This document shows positions 8,920 to 15,236 of a stretch of DNA of 64,000 bases, in pieces (within the stretch, counting starts at the first letter, position 1; the number at the start of each line of letters is the position of its first letter). Made by a program: the position numbers and the translations under genes. This DNA is from Sphingomonadales bacterium (lineage in GTDB: Bacteria > Pseudomonadota > Alphaproteobacteria > Sphingomonadales > Sphingomonadaceae): positions 50,651-114,650 of the forward strand of contig JAGWUH010000006.1 of the NCBI GenBank assembly GCA_028868535.1, in the 5' to 3' direction. The notes beneath the pieces were generated by a model that did no database searches, was not told where the DNA came from, and was given only the letters and a program-made list of their open reading frames with translations.

Positions 8920-9020
8920 GCACCGCGCAAAAAAGTGGGCACCGGTTTTTTGCTAGAGCGGTGCGACAACCAACAGCACCGCGCAAAAAAGTGGGCACCG
9001 GTTTTTTGCTAAAGCGGTGC
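8920..9020. repeat. Two tandem copies of a 45-bp palindromic repeat
   Basis: Copies at 8920-8964 and 8976-9020 differ by one base (CTAGAG versus CTAAAG). Each has outer arms GCACCGC/GCGGTGC and inner arms GCAAAAAA/TTTTTTGC around the core GTGGGCACCGG. They repeat with a 56-base period and fill the space between the lptM-like stop and the lysA ribosome binding site. A shorter relative with the same GTGGGxACCGG core is at 39791-39817. The structure can form hairpins on either strand with a run of T or A, so it may end or stabilise transcripts. Elements of this type are dispersed in alphaproteobacterial genomes. Confidence 0.85.
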
Positions 9021-9040
9021 GACATCAAAAAGAGACCACC

Positions 9041-10300
9041 ATGGACCATTTCGACTACAAGGACGGCGTCCTCCACGCCGAGGACGTGCCGCTGCCGGCG
9101 ATCGCCGCCGCCGTCGGCACCCCGGTCTACGTCTATTCGCGTGCCACGCTCACCCGCCACGCCCGCGTGTTCCGCGATGCGCTGGCGGCGCGGCTGCCGC
9201 GCCTGCACATCGCCTTCGCGGTCAAGGCCAACCCCAATCTCGCGGTGCTCAGGCTGCTCGCGTCCGAAGGCTACGGCGCCGATGTCGTCTCCGGCGGCGA
9301 GCTGGAGCGCGCGCTGGCGGCGGGCATCCCGGCGGCCGACGTGGTGTTCTCGGGCGTCGGCAAGACCCGCGCCGAACTGGCGCGCGCGCTCGATGTCGGC
9401 CTCGGCCAGTTCAACCTCGAAAGCGAGGAGGAAGGCCACGAGCTCGCCGACATCGCCGATTCGCGCGGCCTCACCGCCACCTGCGCGCTGCGGGTGAACC
9501 CGGACGTCGATGCCGGCACCCACGCCAAGATCAGCACCGGCAAGGCCGAGAACAAGTTCGGCGTCCCCTACGATCGCGCCGCCGCGATGTACGCGCGCCT
9601 CGCCGCGCGCCCCGGCCTCGCCATGCGCGGCCTCGCCGCCCACATCGGCAGCCAGGTCACCAGCCTCGCCCCCAGCCGCGCCGCATTCGTGCGCATGGGC
9701 GACCTGATGCACGGCATCCGCGGCGAAGGCCATGCCGTCACCCACATGGACCTCGGCGGCGGCCTCGGCGTGCCCTACAAGCTCGGCGAGCAACTGCCCG
9801 GGCCGGACGAATACGCGGCGATGGTGGCGGACGTGACGGCCGACTGGGACGCGACGATCATGTTCGAACCCGGCCGCGTCATCGTCGGCAATTCCGGCGT
9901 GCTGGTCACCGAGGTGATCCGGGTCAAGCCCGGCGTCAGCGCGCCGTTCGTGGTGGTCGACGCGGCGATGAACGACCTCGTCCGCCCGGCGATGTACGAC
10001 GCCTGGCACGATTTCCTCGCGGTCACGCCGACCGGCGAGCGCACGGTGGCGAACATCGTCGGCCCGATCTGCGAAAGCAGCGACACCTTCGCGATGGGCC
10101 GCGAGATCGACGTCGTGAAGGCCGGCGACCTCGCCGTCTTCCGCACCGCCGGCGCCTATGGCGCGACGATGGCGAACACCTACAACTCGCGGCCGCTGGT
10201 GCCCGAGGTCATGGTCGATGGCTCGCGCTGGGCCATCGTGGCGGACCGGATCGAGCCGAGCACGATCCTCGCGGCGGAGCGGGTGCCGGAGTGGTTGTAG
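9041..10300 (+). CDS. lysA: Diaminopimelate decarboxylase
   Basis: LysA (419 residues) decarboxylates meso-diaminopimelate to L-lysine with PLP. The PLP lysine is in HIAFAVKANPN (Lys62). The glycine-rich phosphate loop reads MDLGGGLGVPY, and EPGR and the CESSDTFA substrate block are present. The fold is the alanine racemase-type TIM barrel plus a C-terminal beta domain, acting as a cytosolic dimer. The chosen start is the ATG at 9041, eight codons after an earlier in-frame ATG that falls inside the repeat. It has AGAGACC just upstream. The tandem repeat ends only 20 bases before this start, so the repeat could influence its translation or the stability of its mRNA. Confidence 0.97.
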   Translation: MDHFDYKDGVLHAEDVPLPAIAAAVGTPVYVYSRATLTRHARVFRDALAARLPRLHIAFAVKANPNLAVLRLLASEGYGADVVSGGELERALAAGIPAADVVFSGVGKTRAELARALDVGLGQFNLESEEEGHELADIADSRGLTATCALRVNPDVDAGTHAKISTGKAENKFGVPYDRAAAMYARLAARPGLAMRGLAAHIGSQVTSLAPSRAAFVRMGDLMHGIRGEGHAVTHMDLGGGLGVPYKLGEQLPGPDEYAAMVADVTADWDATIMFEPGRVIVGNSGVLVTEVIRVKPGVSAPFVVVDAAMNDLVRPAMYDAWHDFLAVTPTGERTVANIVGPICESSDTFAMGREIDVVKAGDLAVFRTAGAYGATMANTYNSRPLVPEVMVDGSRWAIVADRIEPSTILAAERVPEWL

Positions 10301-10336
10301 TAACCCGGCCCCGAGTCTCGTAATGTCCCCGAGCGT

Positions 10337-10627
10337 TCAGGCCGCGCGCAGCGCCTCGCGCGCCTCGCGCGGCAATTGCGCGATCACCGAGAGATAGGCA
10401 CTCGCTGTCGCGTCCGGCTGCCGTCGGCCCTGTTCCCAACCCTTCAACGTCGCCAACGGAATCCGGTAGGCGGAAGCGAACGCCTGCTGCGACAATCCCA
10501 GCCCCTCGCGGATCGCGCGCACGTCAGGCACCTCGACGGTATGGATGCGCGCCACCTTGCCCTTGCCCTGGGCATGCGCAGCGGCCTCTTCCATCGCCGC
10601 GATCAGGTCCGTGCCAAAGCTCGACAT
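10337..10627 (-). CDS. HigA/NadS-type antitoxin, helix-turn-helix
   Basis: This 96-residue protein has a C-terminal Xre/HigA-2-type helix-turn-helix: AIREGLGLSQQAFASAYRIP and TLKGWEQGRRQP are the two recognition elements. The N-terminal part would cover the toxin. The ATG at 10627 is preceded by AAGGAA seven bases upstream. A GTG at 10648 overlaps the toxin stop and is the alternative start. Toxin first and antitoxin second, with near-overlap, is the HigBA order. The antitoxin normally represses the operon by binding a palindrome over the promoter, and the TATACC -10 box upstream of the toxin sits inside such a GTATAC palindrome. Confidence 0.85.
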   Translation of the reverse strand: MSSFGTDLIAAMEEAAAHAQGKGKVARIHTVEVPDVRAIREGLGLSQQAFASAYRIPLATLKGWEQGRRQPDATASAYLSVIAQLPREAREALRAA

Positions 10628-10644
10628 CGCCGTGTTCCTTGCGT

Positions 10645-10986
10645 TCACTCCACCGTGGCCTTGATCGTCGCCGCGAAGGCGGCCACCGCTTTCTTTTCAT
10701 CCGCGCTCAAATTGCTTGCCTGCGCCTTGGCATAGGCCAGCAACAGGTAGAGCGGACAATCGGGCCGGTAGAAGAAATAGACCACCCTCGCCCCGCCGCG
10801 CCTGCCACTGCCCGAGCGTGCCCAGCGCAGCTTTCTGACTCCGCCGGTGCCGGGGATCACGTCGCCCGCCTCGGGATTGTGGGCGACGTAATCGACCAGC
10901 TCCGCCCGCTCGCCTTCGCTCCAGATTTTCTCGGCCGAGCGCGCGAATGCCTGTGTCTCGGCCACGGTAATCGGAAGCGACTGCAT
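10645..10986 (-). CDS. HigB/RelE-type toxin
   Basis: This 113-residue basic protein of the RelE/ParE/HigB superfamily (HigB-2-like, COG4737 type) has the marks GVRKLRWARSGSGRRGGARV and VYFFYRPDCPLYLLLAYAK, the central beta sheet with its basic residues. Family members cleave mRNA on the ribosome. It begins at the only reasonable ATG and its stop codon overlaps an alternative start of the antitoxin. It is transcribed from a good sigma70-like promoter at 10991-11019. Together with the next gene this makes a type II toxin-antitoxin module inserted between lysA and the siroheme gene. Whether the toxin is active cannot be told from sequence. Confidence 0.85.
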   Translation of the reverse strand: MQSLPITVAETQAFARSAEKIWSEGERAELVDYVAHNPEAGDVIPGTGGVRKLRWARSGSGRRGGARVVYFFYRPDCPLYLLLAYAKAQASNLSADEKKAVAAFAATIKATVE

Positions 10987-10990
10987 AGCG

Positions 10991-11019
10991 GGTATACGTC
11001 AATGACGCCTAACAAGCAA
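10991..11019 (-). promoter_or_regulatory. Promoter of the toxin-antitoxin pair
   Basis: On the minus strand, TTGCTT (11014-11019) and TATACC (10991-10996) are separated by 17 bases and end four bases before the toxin ATG. The -10 box overlaps the 6-bp palindrome GTATAC, a likely antitoxin half-site. The very short leader leaves little room for a ribosome binding site. Confidence 0.5.
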
Positions 11020-11055
11020 GGGAGGGGTGTTGACCTTCCATGACACGACGTTTAG

Positions 11056-11066
11056 GTATAATATAC
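11056..11066 (+). promoter_or_regulatory. Palindromic operator over a perfect -10 box
   Basis: GTATAATATAC is a perfect 11-bp palindrome containing TATAAT (11057-11062), 73 bases before the orphan antitoxin start. No good -35 box at the usual distance is visible: TTGACC at 11030-11035 is 21 bases away. GTATAC also occurs in the neighbouring toxin promoter, so both operators may be read by the same pair of related helix-turn-helix proteins. Confidence 0.5.
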
Positions 11067-11134
11067 TGAAAACAAACTGAAATTCCCCATCCTGTCCAGG
11101 GGACGGTTGTCAAATTTTATTGATCGGCACGGCA

Positions 11135-11446
11135 ATGACCGCTTACGAGAGCATCAAGCAGGGACTGGAAGAAGCGATTGCCTTTGCGCGGGGCGAAGCC
11201 GCCGGCGCGATGGTGCATCAGGTGGCAGTGCCTGAAGTCGACGTTGCAGCGATCAGGGCAAGTACCGGACTATCACAAGGCGCGTTCGCGAAGAGCATCG
11301 GCGTCGCCAAGGGAACACTGCTGAACTGGGAGCAGGGACGCAGGAGGCCGACCGGTCCCGCGCAGGTGCTACTGGCAATGATCTCGCAACGGCCGAGTCT
11401 GGTGCGGGAATTGCTCGATTCGCCGATGGAGCAGCCGACGGGGTAG
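11135..11446 (+). CDS. Orphan HigA/NadS-type helix-turn-helix protein
   Basis: This 103-residue protein is clearly related to the antitoxin at 10337-10627. Both have an N-terminal segment ending in a V-P-[DE]-V block, then a helix-turn-helix; here it is AIRASTGLSQGAFAKSIGVA followed by LLNWEQGRRRPTG. I start it at ATG 11135, which aligns with the family N-terminus (MTAYESIKQGLEEAIAFARG). A TTG at 11120 is a weaker option. No toxin gene lies beside it: the 69 bases between its promoter palindrome and the start are non-coding, and 339 gene-less bases follow. It may be a solitary regulator, a remnant of a second module, or a cross-acting antitoxin for the neighbouring toxin. Confidence 0.78.
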   Translation: MTAYESIKQGLEEAIAFARGEAAGAMVHQVAVPEVDVAAIRASTGLSQGAFAKSIGVAKGTLLNWEQGRRRPTGPAQVLLAMISQRPSLVRELLDSPMEQPTG

Positions 11447-11674
11447 GCCAGAAAAGGCTTTCCTACACGAATATCCTCGAATATTTTGCGCGCGCTCTTT
11501 GAAATTGCAGGTTGTTGGATTCGCACGCAAACCGTCGAATTCACTTCATGGCAGACAGGTCGCGTCCCTTCCTTACAGGCCCCGTTCTCCCCGTCCGCAA
11601 TTTGCCTCCTGAACCCTGTCAACCTGTGTCAACACCCCCGCATACCGTATCGCTTCCGGCCCGCTCCACGCGGT
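11447..11674. other. Gene-less stretch after the orphan antitoxin
   Basis: I see no credible gene here. Short open frames exist on both strands but show no family resemblance. The sequence is less GC-rich than its surroundings, in keeping with the toxin-antitoxin island, and the part from 11592 on contains the loose direct repeat CTGTCAACCTGTGTCAACA. Confidence 0.5.
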
Positions 11675-11782
11675 GTTGCCGCTGGTCGCGGCAACGTTGA
11701 ACTTACGGAGTCTTTGGGTGGTCAGGATCGACAAGCGATCCTGACCTATCGACAAGCGATAGGGACGGCGCGATAGGGACGG
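11675..11782 (+). promoter_or_regulatory. Hairpin-rich leader of the siroheme gene
   Basis: Three perfect stems lie in a row: GTTGCCGC/GCGGCAAC (11675-11695, loop TGGTC), GGTCAGGATCG/CGATCCTGACC (11720-11746, loop ACAAG) and CTATCG/CGATAG (11746-11762, loop again ACAAG). They are followed by a 13-base direct repeat GCGATAGGGACGG (11756-11768 and 11770-11782) whose second copy supplies the AGGGACGGGG in front of the ATG at 11786. The second and third stems share the core TCGACAAGCGAT. It looks like a structured 5' leader that could control translation. I do not recognise a known riboswitch. Confidence 0.5.
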
Positions 11783-11785
11783 GGC

Positions 11786-12577
11786 ATGCCTAACGCCTTG
11801 CCTTTGTTTCACCGCGTCACCGGCCAGCCGGTGATCGTGCTGGGCGAGGGCGATGCCGCCGAGGCCAAGCGGCGGCTGGTCCGCAACGCCGGGGCCGAGC
11901 CGATCGACGACTTGCAGCAAGGCATCGATCGCGGCGCCCGCCTCGCCTTCATCGCCCACGCCGATGCGGCGATGGCCCAGGCCGACGCCCTCCGCGCCCG
12001 CTGCGCCGGCCTGCTGGTCAACGTCGTCGATCGCCCGGAGCTGTGCGATTTCACCACGCCGGCGATCGTCGAGCGCGGGCCGGTCCGCATCGCCATCGGC
12101 ACCGGCGGTGCCTCCGCCGGGCTCGCCAAGGCGCTGCGACTGCGGCTGGAGGCGATGCTGCCACCCGGGCTGGGCCTCCTCGCGGAGGCGCTCCAGGCCG
12201 CGCGCGCCCGTCTGCGCCACCGCTTCCCCGATGGCAGCGAACGCCGTCGCGCGCTCGATGCCGCGCTGGCCACGGGCGGCCCGCTCGACCCGTTCGACCC
12301 CGCCGCGGCATCGCGGCTGCCGGACTGGCTCGCAGGCGCGGCCCCGGAACCCGGGCAGGTGGTGGAGATCCGCCCCCGCAGCGGCGATCCCGACGATCTC
12401 ACCCTGGCCGAGGCGCGCCGGCTCGGATCGGCCGACGTGCTCGCGCATGAACCGGCGGTGCCCGCAGCGCTGCTGGCGCGCGCGCGGGCGGACGCGGCGC
12501 GGCAGGAGATCGCCCCCGGCGAATGGCTCACCCCCGGCCCCGGCCTGATCGTGATACTCCGCTGTCCGCCATCCTGA
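11786..12577 (+). CDS. Siroheme synthase N-terminal type (precorrin-2 dehydrogenase / ferrochelatase)
   Basis: This 263-residue protein resembles the N-terminal half of CysG (CysG-B, SirC/Met8p-like), which oxidises precorrin-2 with NAD and inserts iron to form siroheme for sulfite or nitrite reductase. It has the NAD-binding start VIVLGEGDAAEAKRRLV, the LLVNVVDRPELCDFTTPA block and the IGTGGASAGLAKALRLRLE catalytic and dimer region. After about residue 180 a segment reading GDPDDLTLAEARRLGSADVL resembles the first strand and helix of the uroporphyrinogen methyltransferase domain (usually GAGPGDPxLLTLxAxRLL). Its glycine loop is lost and the domain stops after some 70 residues. It therefore appears to be a CysG whose methyltransferase half has decayed, so precorrin-2 must be made by another enzyme. 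Confidence 0.85.
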   Translation: MPNALPLFHRVTGQPVIVLGEGDAAEAKRRLVRNAGAEPIDDLQQGIDRGARLAFIAHADAAMAQADALRARCAGLLVNVVDRPELCDFTTPAIVERGPVRIAIGTGGASAGLAKALRLRLEAMLPPGLGLLAEALQAARARLRHRFPDGSERRRALDAALATGGPLDPFDPAAASRLPDWLAGAAPEPGQVVEIRPRSGDPDDLTLAEARRLGSADVLAHEPAVPAALLARARADAARQEIAPGEWLTPGPGLIVILRCPPS

Positions 12578-12696
12578 AAAGAGTCGTTTTCATATAACGG
12601 ATTACGGTCTTTTAATTCGATCGACGGCCGCCCCCCGCGCCATCCACCGCCTCGCGATGCCTCACGCCTCGCGCCATCAACCGGAGGGAAAGCCCC

Positions 12697-12843
12697 ATGG
12701 AACTGCCCAAGATCGACATGAAGAACCTGCCCGACCAGACCCAGATGACCGGCGTCTTCGGCAGCGCGCTCGAACCCACCCGCACCGATGGTTCGGACGA
12801 TTCGATCATCGCCCTGATGGTCTTCATCTACGACCTGTTCTGA
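12697..12843 (+). CDS. 48-residue acidic peptide, candidate RiPP-like precursor
   Basis: I do not recognise this peptide. It has 48 residues, 8 acidic and 3 basic, and no cysteine. The N-terminal part reads MELPKIDMKNLPDQTQM. The central DGSDDS (31-36) is followed by a hydrophobic tail IIALMVFIYDLF (37-48). Translation is well supported: GGAGGG (12683-12688) stands eight bases before the ATG, stronger than the signals of the two following genes. A perfect 10-bp hairpin follows the stop, then two overlapping genes. A short, well-translated peptide with a leader-like first half and a distinct end, set ahead of putative modifying proteins, is the usual layout of ribosomally made, modified peptides. 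A small toxin or a structural subunit are alternatives. Confidence 0.7.
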   Translation: MELPKIDMKNLPDQTQMTGVFGSALEPTRTDGSDDSIIALMVFIYDLF

Positions 12844-12851
12844 GTTCCGCA

Positions 12852-12876
12852 CCGGGGCGGGCCAGTCCCGCCCCGG
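12852..12876 (+). promoter_or_regulatory. Intercistronic hairpin between the peptide and downstream genes
   Basis: CCGGGGCGGG (12852-12861) and CCCGCCCCGG (12867-12876) form a perfect 10-bp GC stem with a CCAGT loop, nine bases after the peptide stop and 23 before the next ATG. There is no T-run, so it is not a classical terminator. Such hairpins commonly act as partial attenuators or mRNA 3' stabilisers, making a small peptide far more abundant than the enzymes encoded after it. Confidence 0.7.
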
Positions 12877-12899
12877 CGTCCCGCGTGCGAGGGCCCGCC

Positions 12900-13859
12900 A
12901 TGATCGTTCATCCCGAAATCGCCGCGCTCCGCGATGACCCGGCGCCCCAGCGCGAGGCGCAGTCGATCATGGCACGCGCCAGCGAGCAATGGAGCGAGTC
13001 CGAGCGCGCCGTGCTCGATGCCCTGGCCGCGCTCGATCGCGGCGCGCCGCTCGCGGACCTGACGGCGCTGGCCGCGCTGTTCGCCGGTGCCGATGACGCG
13101 GCGCAGGCCTTCGCCACCGGCTTCGTGGCGGCCCAGGTCAACGCCCTGGCAAGCGCGCCGCTGGCCCATCTCGCGCATCGCCATTTCACCGATGGCACCA
13201 ATTCGACGCTGCTGCTCGGCCGTGCCGGCGGCGTCACGCTGACGCTGGTGGCGATCGACGGCGCTGCCCATGCGCAGCGCCCGAATCCCGCTTCGGTCAG
13301 CTGCGCGCCGATCGAATCGTGGGACCGCGTCCTCGCCGGCGGCGGCAGCGCCCGCATCCTGGCCTGCGTCGCCGACGGCCCGCAGTCGGTCCGGATAACC
13401 GCCGAGGATATCGACCTGCGGCCCGGCACGCTGATCGCCCGCGATGCGCGCAACACCGCCCTGCAATGGCGCGCGATCGCCGGCCGCCTGGTCCTGCTGC
13501 GGCTCCAGCGCCGCCGCGCCGTGCCGGAGCCGGTGCGCGAATATGCGCTTGCCGACGGCCGGCTGATTCACACCGCCGCCGGTTCCCCCCGCGACAGCCG
13601 GCTCGAGATGATGGTGTCGCTGCTCGGGGCGATGGGGCGGGCCGATGCCGCGCCGCTGCTGGCCGAAATCGCCCGCGAACCGGGCGCCCAGGCGCTGCGC
13701 TGGCAGGCGCTTCGCGAGGGGCTGGGGCTCGACACCGGCGGCGGCTTCGCCGTGCTCGACGCGGTCGCCCGCGATGCCGCCGATCCGCTGGGCGAGGCCG
13801 CGGCGACGCTGCGCGCGCACCTGCTGGAAACCTATCCCCCGCTGCGGGAGCTGGCCTGA
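12900..13859 (+). CDS. Unrecognised protein, apparent metal-less relative of its downstream neighbour
   Basis: This 319-residue protein has no signal peptide or membrane segment, and I cannot assign a family. Residues 1-90 are helical and alanine-rich. Residues 95-210 look beta-rich (TLLLGRAGGVTLTLVAID, then LQWRAIAGRLVLLRLQRRR). Residues 235-319 look like two or three HEAT-like helical hairpins (LEMMVSLLGAMGRADAAPLL and onward). The same order (helical, beta-rich, then a D-x-G-x-L segment and HEAT-like end) is found in the next protein, which suggests paralogs. This one lacks the H-x-H pair of the other and may be a partner or substrate-binding subunit. Its stop overlaps the next ATG (ATGA). 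The start follows a GAGGG stretch. Confidence 0.7.
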   Translation: MIVHPEIAALRDDPAPQREAQSIMARASEQWSESERAVLDALAALDRGAPLADLTALAALFAGADDAAQAFATGFVAAQVNALASAPLAHLAHRHFTDGTNSTLLLGRAGGVTLTLVAIDGAAHAQRPNPASVSCAPIESWDRVLAGGGSARILACVADGPQSVRITAEDIDLRPGTLIARDARNTALQWRAIAGRLVLLRLQRRRAVPEPVREYALADGRLIHTAAGSPRDSRLEMMVSLLGAMGRADAAPLLAEIAREPGAQALRWQALREGLGLDTGGGFAVLDAVARDAADPLGEAAATLRAHLLETYPPLRELA

Positions 13860-14761
13860 TGCCCCATGTGATCGAACTCGCCGACGATGCCGTGCTCGGC
13901 CTCGCCGAAGCGGCCGACGCGCTGGCGGCGGGTTGCTTCGACCCCGCCGATCCGGACAACCTGGCGCACCACGCGCGATTGCTGCGCCGGTTGGGCAACA
14001 ACCGCGACTTCCTCGGTGACCTGATGGTGGCCGAACTGGCGGCGCGCCACCGCGCCGAACCCTACGACGATGCCTATGGCCCGCAGGCGATCGTGCTGGC
14101 GCGCCCGCATGGCGCGAACTGCTTCCTGCGCGCCAACATCTGGCCCGGGCCGGCCGACCACATGATGCGTGCCAGCGGCGGCGATGCCTTCGTCTACGGC
14201 ATGCCGCACGATCACAACTTCAGCTTCCTGACGCTCGGCTACTTCGGCCCCGGCTACTGGAGCGACTACTACGAATTCGACTACGACGCCGTGGCCGGCT
14301 GGCGCGGGGAACCGGTGGCGCTGCGGTCGACCGGCCGGCATCGGCTCGATCCCGGCAAGCTCCAGCTCTATCGCGCCCACGTCGATGTCCACACCCAGCT
14401 TCCGGCCGAGGCGCTGTCGGTCTCGGTGAACATCATGCATTCGCACGGTTCGCAGGCCTGGCTGGACCAATACCGCTTCGACCCGGACAAGGGCGAGATC
14501 GGTGCGATCCTGTCGAACGGCGCCTCCGAAGCCTTCCTGCGCATCGCCGTCGGCCTCGCGGCGCCCGAGGCGATCGATCTTGCCGAACGCTTTGCCCGCA
14601 CCCACCCGAGCGACCGGATGCGGCTCCACGCCCTCGACGCGCTGGCATCGGTGGCGGATGGTCCGGCGGCCCGCGACGCGCTGTGGGCGCGAGCGGAAAA
14701 TGCCGGCAGCCGGCTGGTGGCGATGGAGGCGAAGACGCGGCGCCGGGCGCTGGCGGCCTGA
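13859..14761 (+). CDS. Putative cupin-type metalloprotein with HEAT-like C-terminus
   Basis: This 300-residue protein is coupled to the previous gene by an ATGA overlap. I do not recognise it by name. The middle has cupin-like features: FVYGMPHDHNFSFLTLGYFG with His117 and His119, an acidic run YYEFDYD at 138-144, and YRAHVDVHTQLPAEALSVSV with His174 and His178 in the second half-barrel. A further HSH lies at 194-196. An H-x-H plus a later His is the metal set of cysteine dioxygenase-type cupins, so an Fe-dependent oxidative role is conceivable. Residues 225-300 look HEAT-like, as in the upstream paralog. Set behind a small peptide gene, it is the best candidate for a peptide-modifying enzyme in this unit. 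That role is inference. Confidence 0.7.
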   Translation: MPHVIELADDAVLGLAEAADALAAGCFDPADPDNLAHHARLLRRLGNNRDFLGDLMVAELAARHRAEPYDDAYGPQAIVLARPHGANCFLRANIWPGPADHMMRASGGDAFVYGMPHDHNFSFLTLGYFGPGYWSDYYEFDYDAVAGWRGEPVALRSTGRHRLDPGKLQLYRAHVDVHTQLPAEALSVSVNIMHSHGSQAWLDQYRFDPDKGEIGAILSNGASEAFLRIAVGLAAPEAIDLAERFARTHPSDRMRLHALDALASVADGPAARDALWARAENAGSRLVAMEAKTRRRALAA

Positions 14762-14762
14762 A

Positions 14763-15236
14763 CTACAGGACGCCGCCGGCCAGACCGTCGATCGCTGCCT
14801 GCAGGATCACGGCCGCGGCGGCGGCGTCGATCCGCTCGGCGCGCTTCGCCCGGCTCATGTCCTGCGCGATCAACCCGCGCTCGGCGCTGGTGGTGGACCA
14901 GCGTTCGTCCCACAGCAGCACCGGCAGCGCCAGGGCGGTCCACAGGTTGCGGGCATAGGCGCGGCTCGACTGCGCGCGCGGCCCCTCGCTGCCGTCCATG
15001 TTCAGCGGCAGGCCGATGACGATGCCGCGCACCTCGCGCTGCTGCGCCAGCGCGGCCAGGGCGGCCTTGTCCGCGCCGAACTTGCCGCGCGGCAGCGTCC
15101 TGGCGGCGCTGGCGAAGCGCCAGCCGGCGTCGCACAGCGCGGTGCCGATCGTCCGCGTGCCGAGATCGAGCCCGAGCAGGACGCCGCCGCCGGGGAGGGC
15201 GGCGCGAAATTCCGCGGTGGACTGGGTGACCGTCAT
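14763..15236 (-). CDS. ruvX: Holliday junction resolvase-like protein RuvX/YqgF
   Basis: This 157-residue RNase H-fold protein of the YqgF family has LLGLDLGTRTIGTALCDAGW as the first strand with the catalytic Asp. VIGLPLNMDGSEGPRA and LPVLLWDERWSTTSAERGL carry the other conserved acidic residues, and a final Asp lies in AERIDAAAAAVIL. Family members take part in pre-16S rRNA 5' end processing and have been proposed as anti-termination or junction nucleases. Its ATG overlaps the stop of the upstream DUF3089 gene, so it is the last cistron of the long minus-strand operon that begins with pyrE. It converges on the cupin-like gene, leaving one base between the stops. Confidence 0.92.
   Translation of the reverse strand: MTVTQSTAEFRAALPGGGVLLGLDLGTRTIGTALCDAGWRFASAARTLPRGKFGADKAALAALAQQREVRGIVIGLPLNMDGSEGPRAQSSRAYARNLWTALALPVLLWDERWSTTSAERGLIAQDMSRAKRAERIDAAAAAVILQAAIDGLAGGVL

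Noticed and set aside
11486..11776. 96-residue open frame in the siroheme gene leader
   Set aside because: It runs through the hairpins and lacks a ribosome binding site and any family pattern.
10301..11785. Genomic island with integrase or attachment sites
   Set aside because: The toxin-antitoxin region is less GC-rich, but no integrase, transposase, tRNA or flanking direct repeats were found.
12578..12696. Promoter boxes before the 48-residue peptide
   Set aside because: AT-rich patches such as CATATAACGG are visible, but no -35/-10 pair at proper spacing could be fixed.
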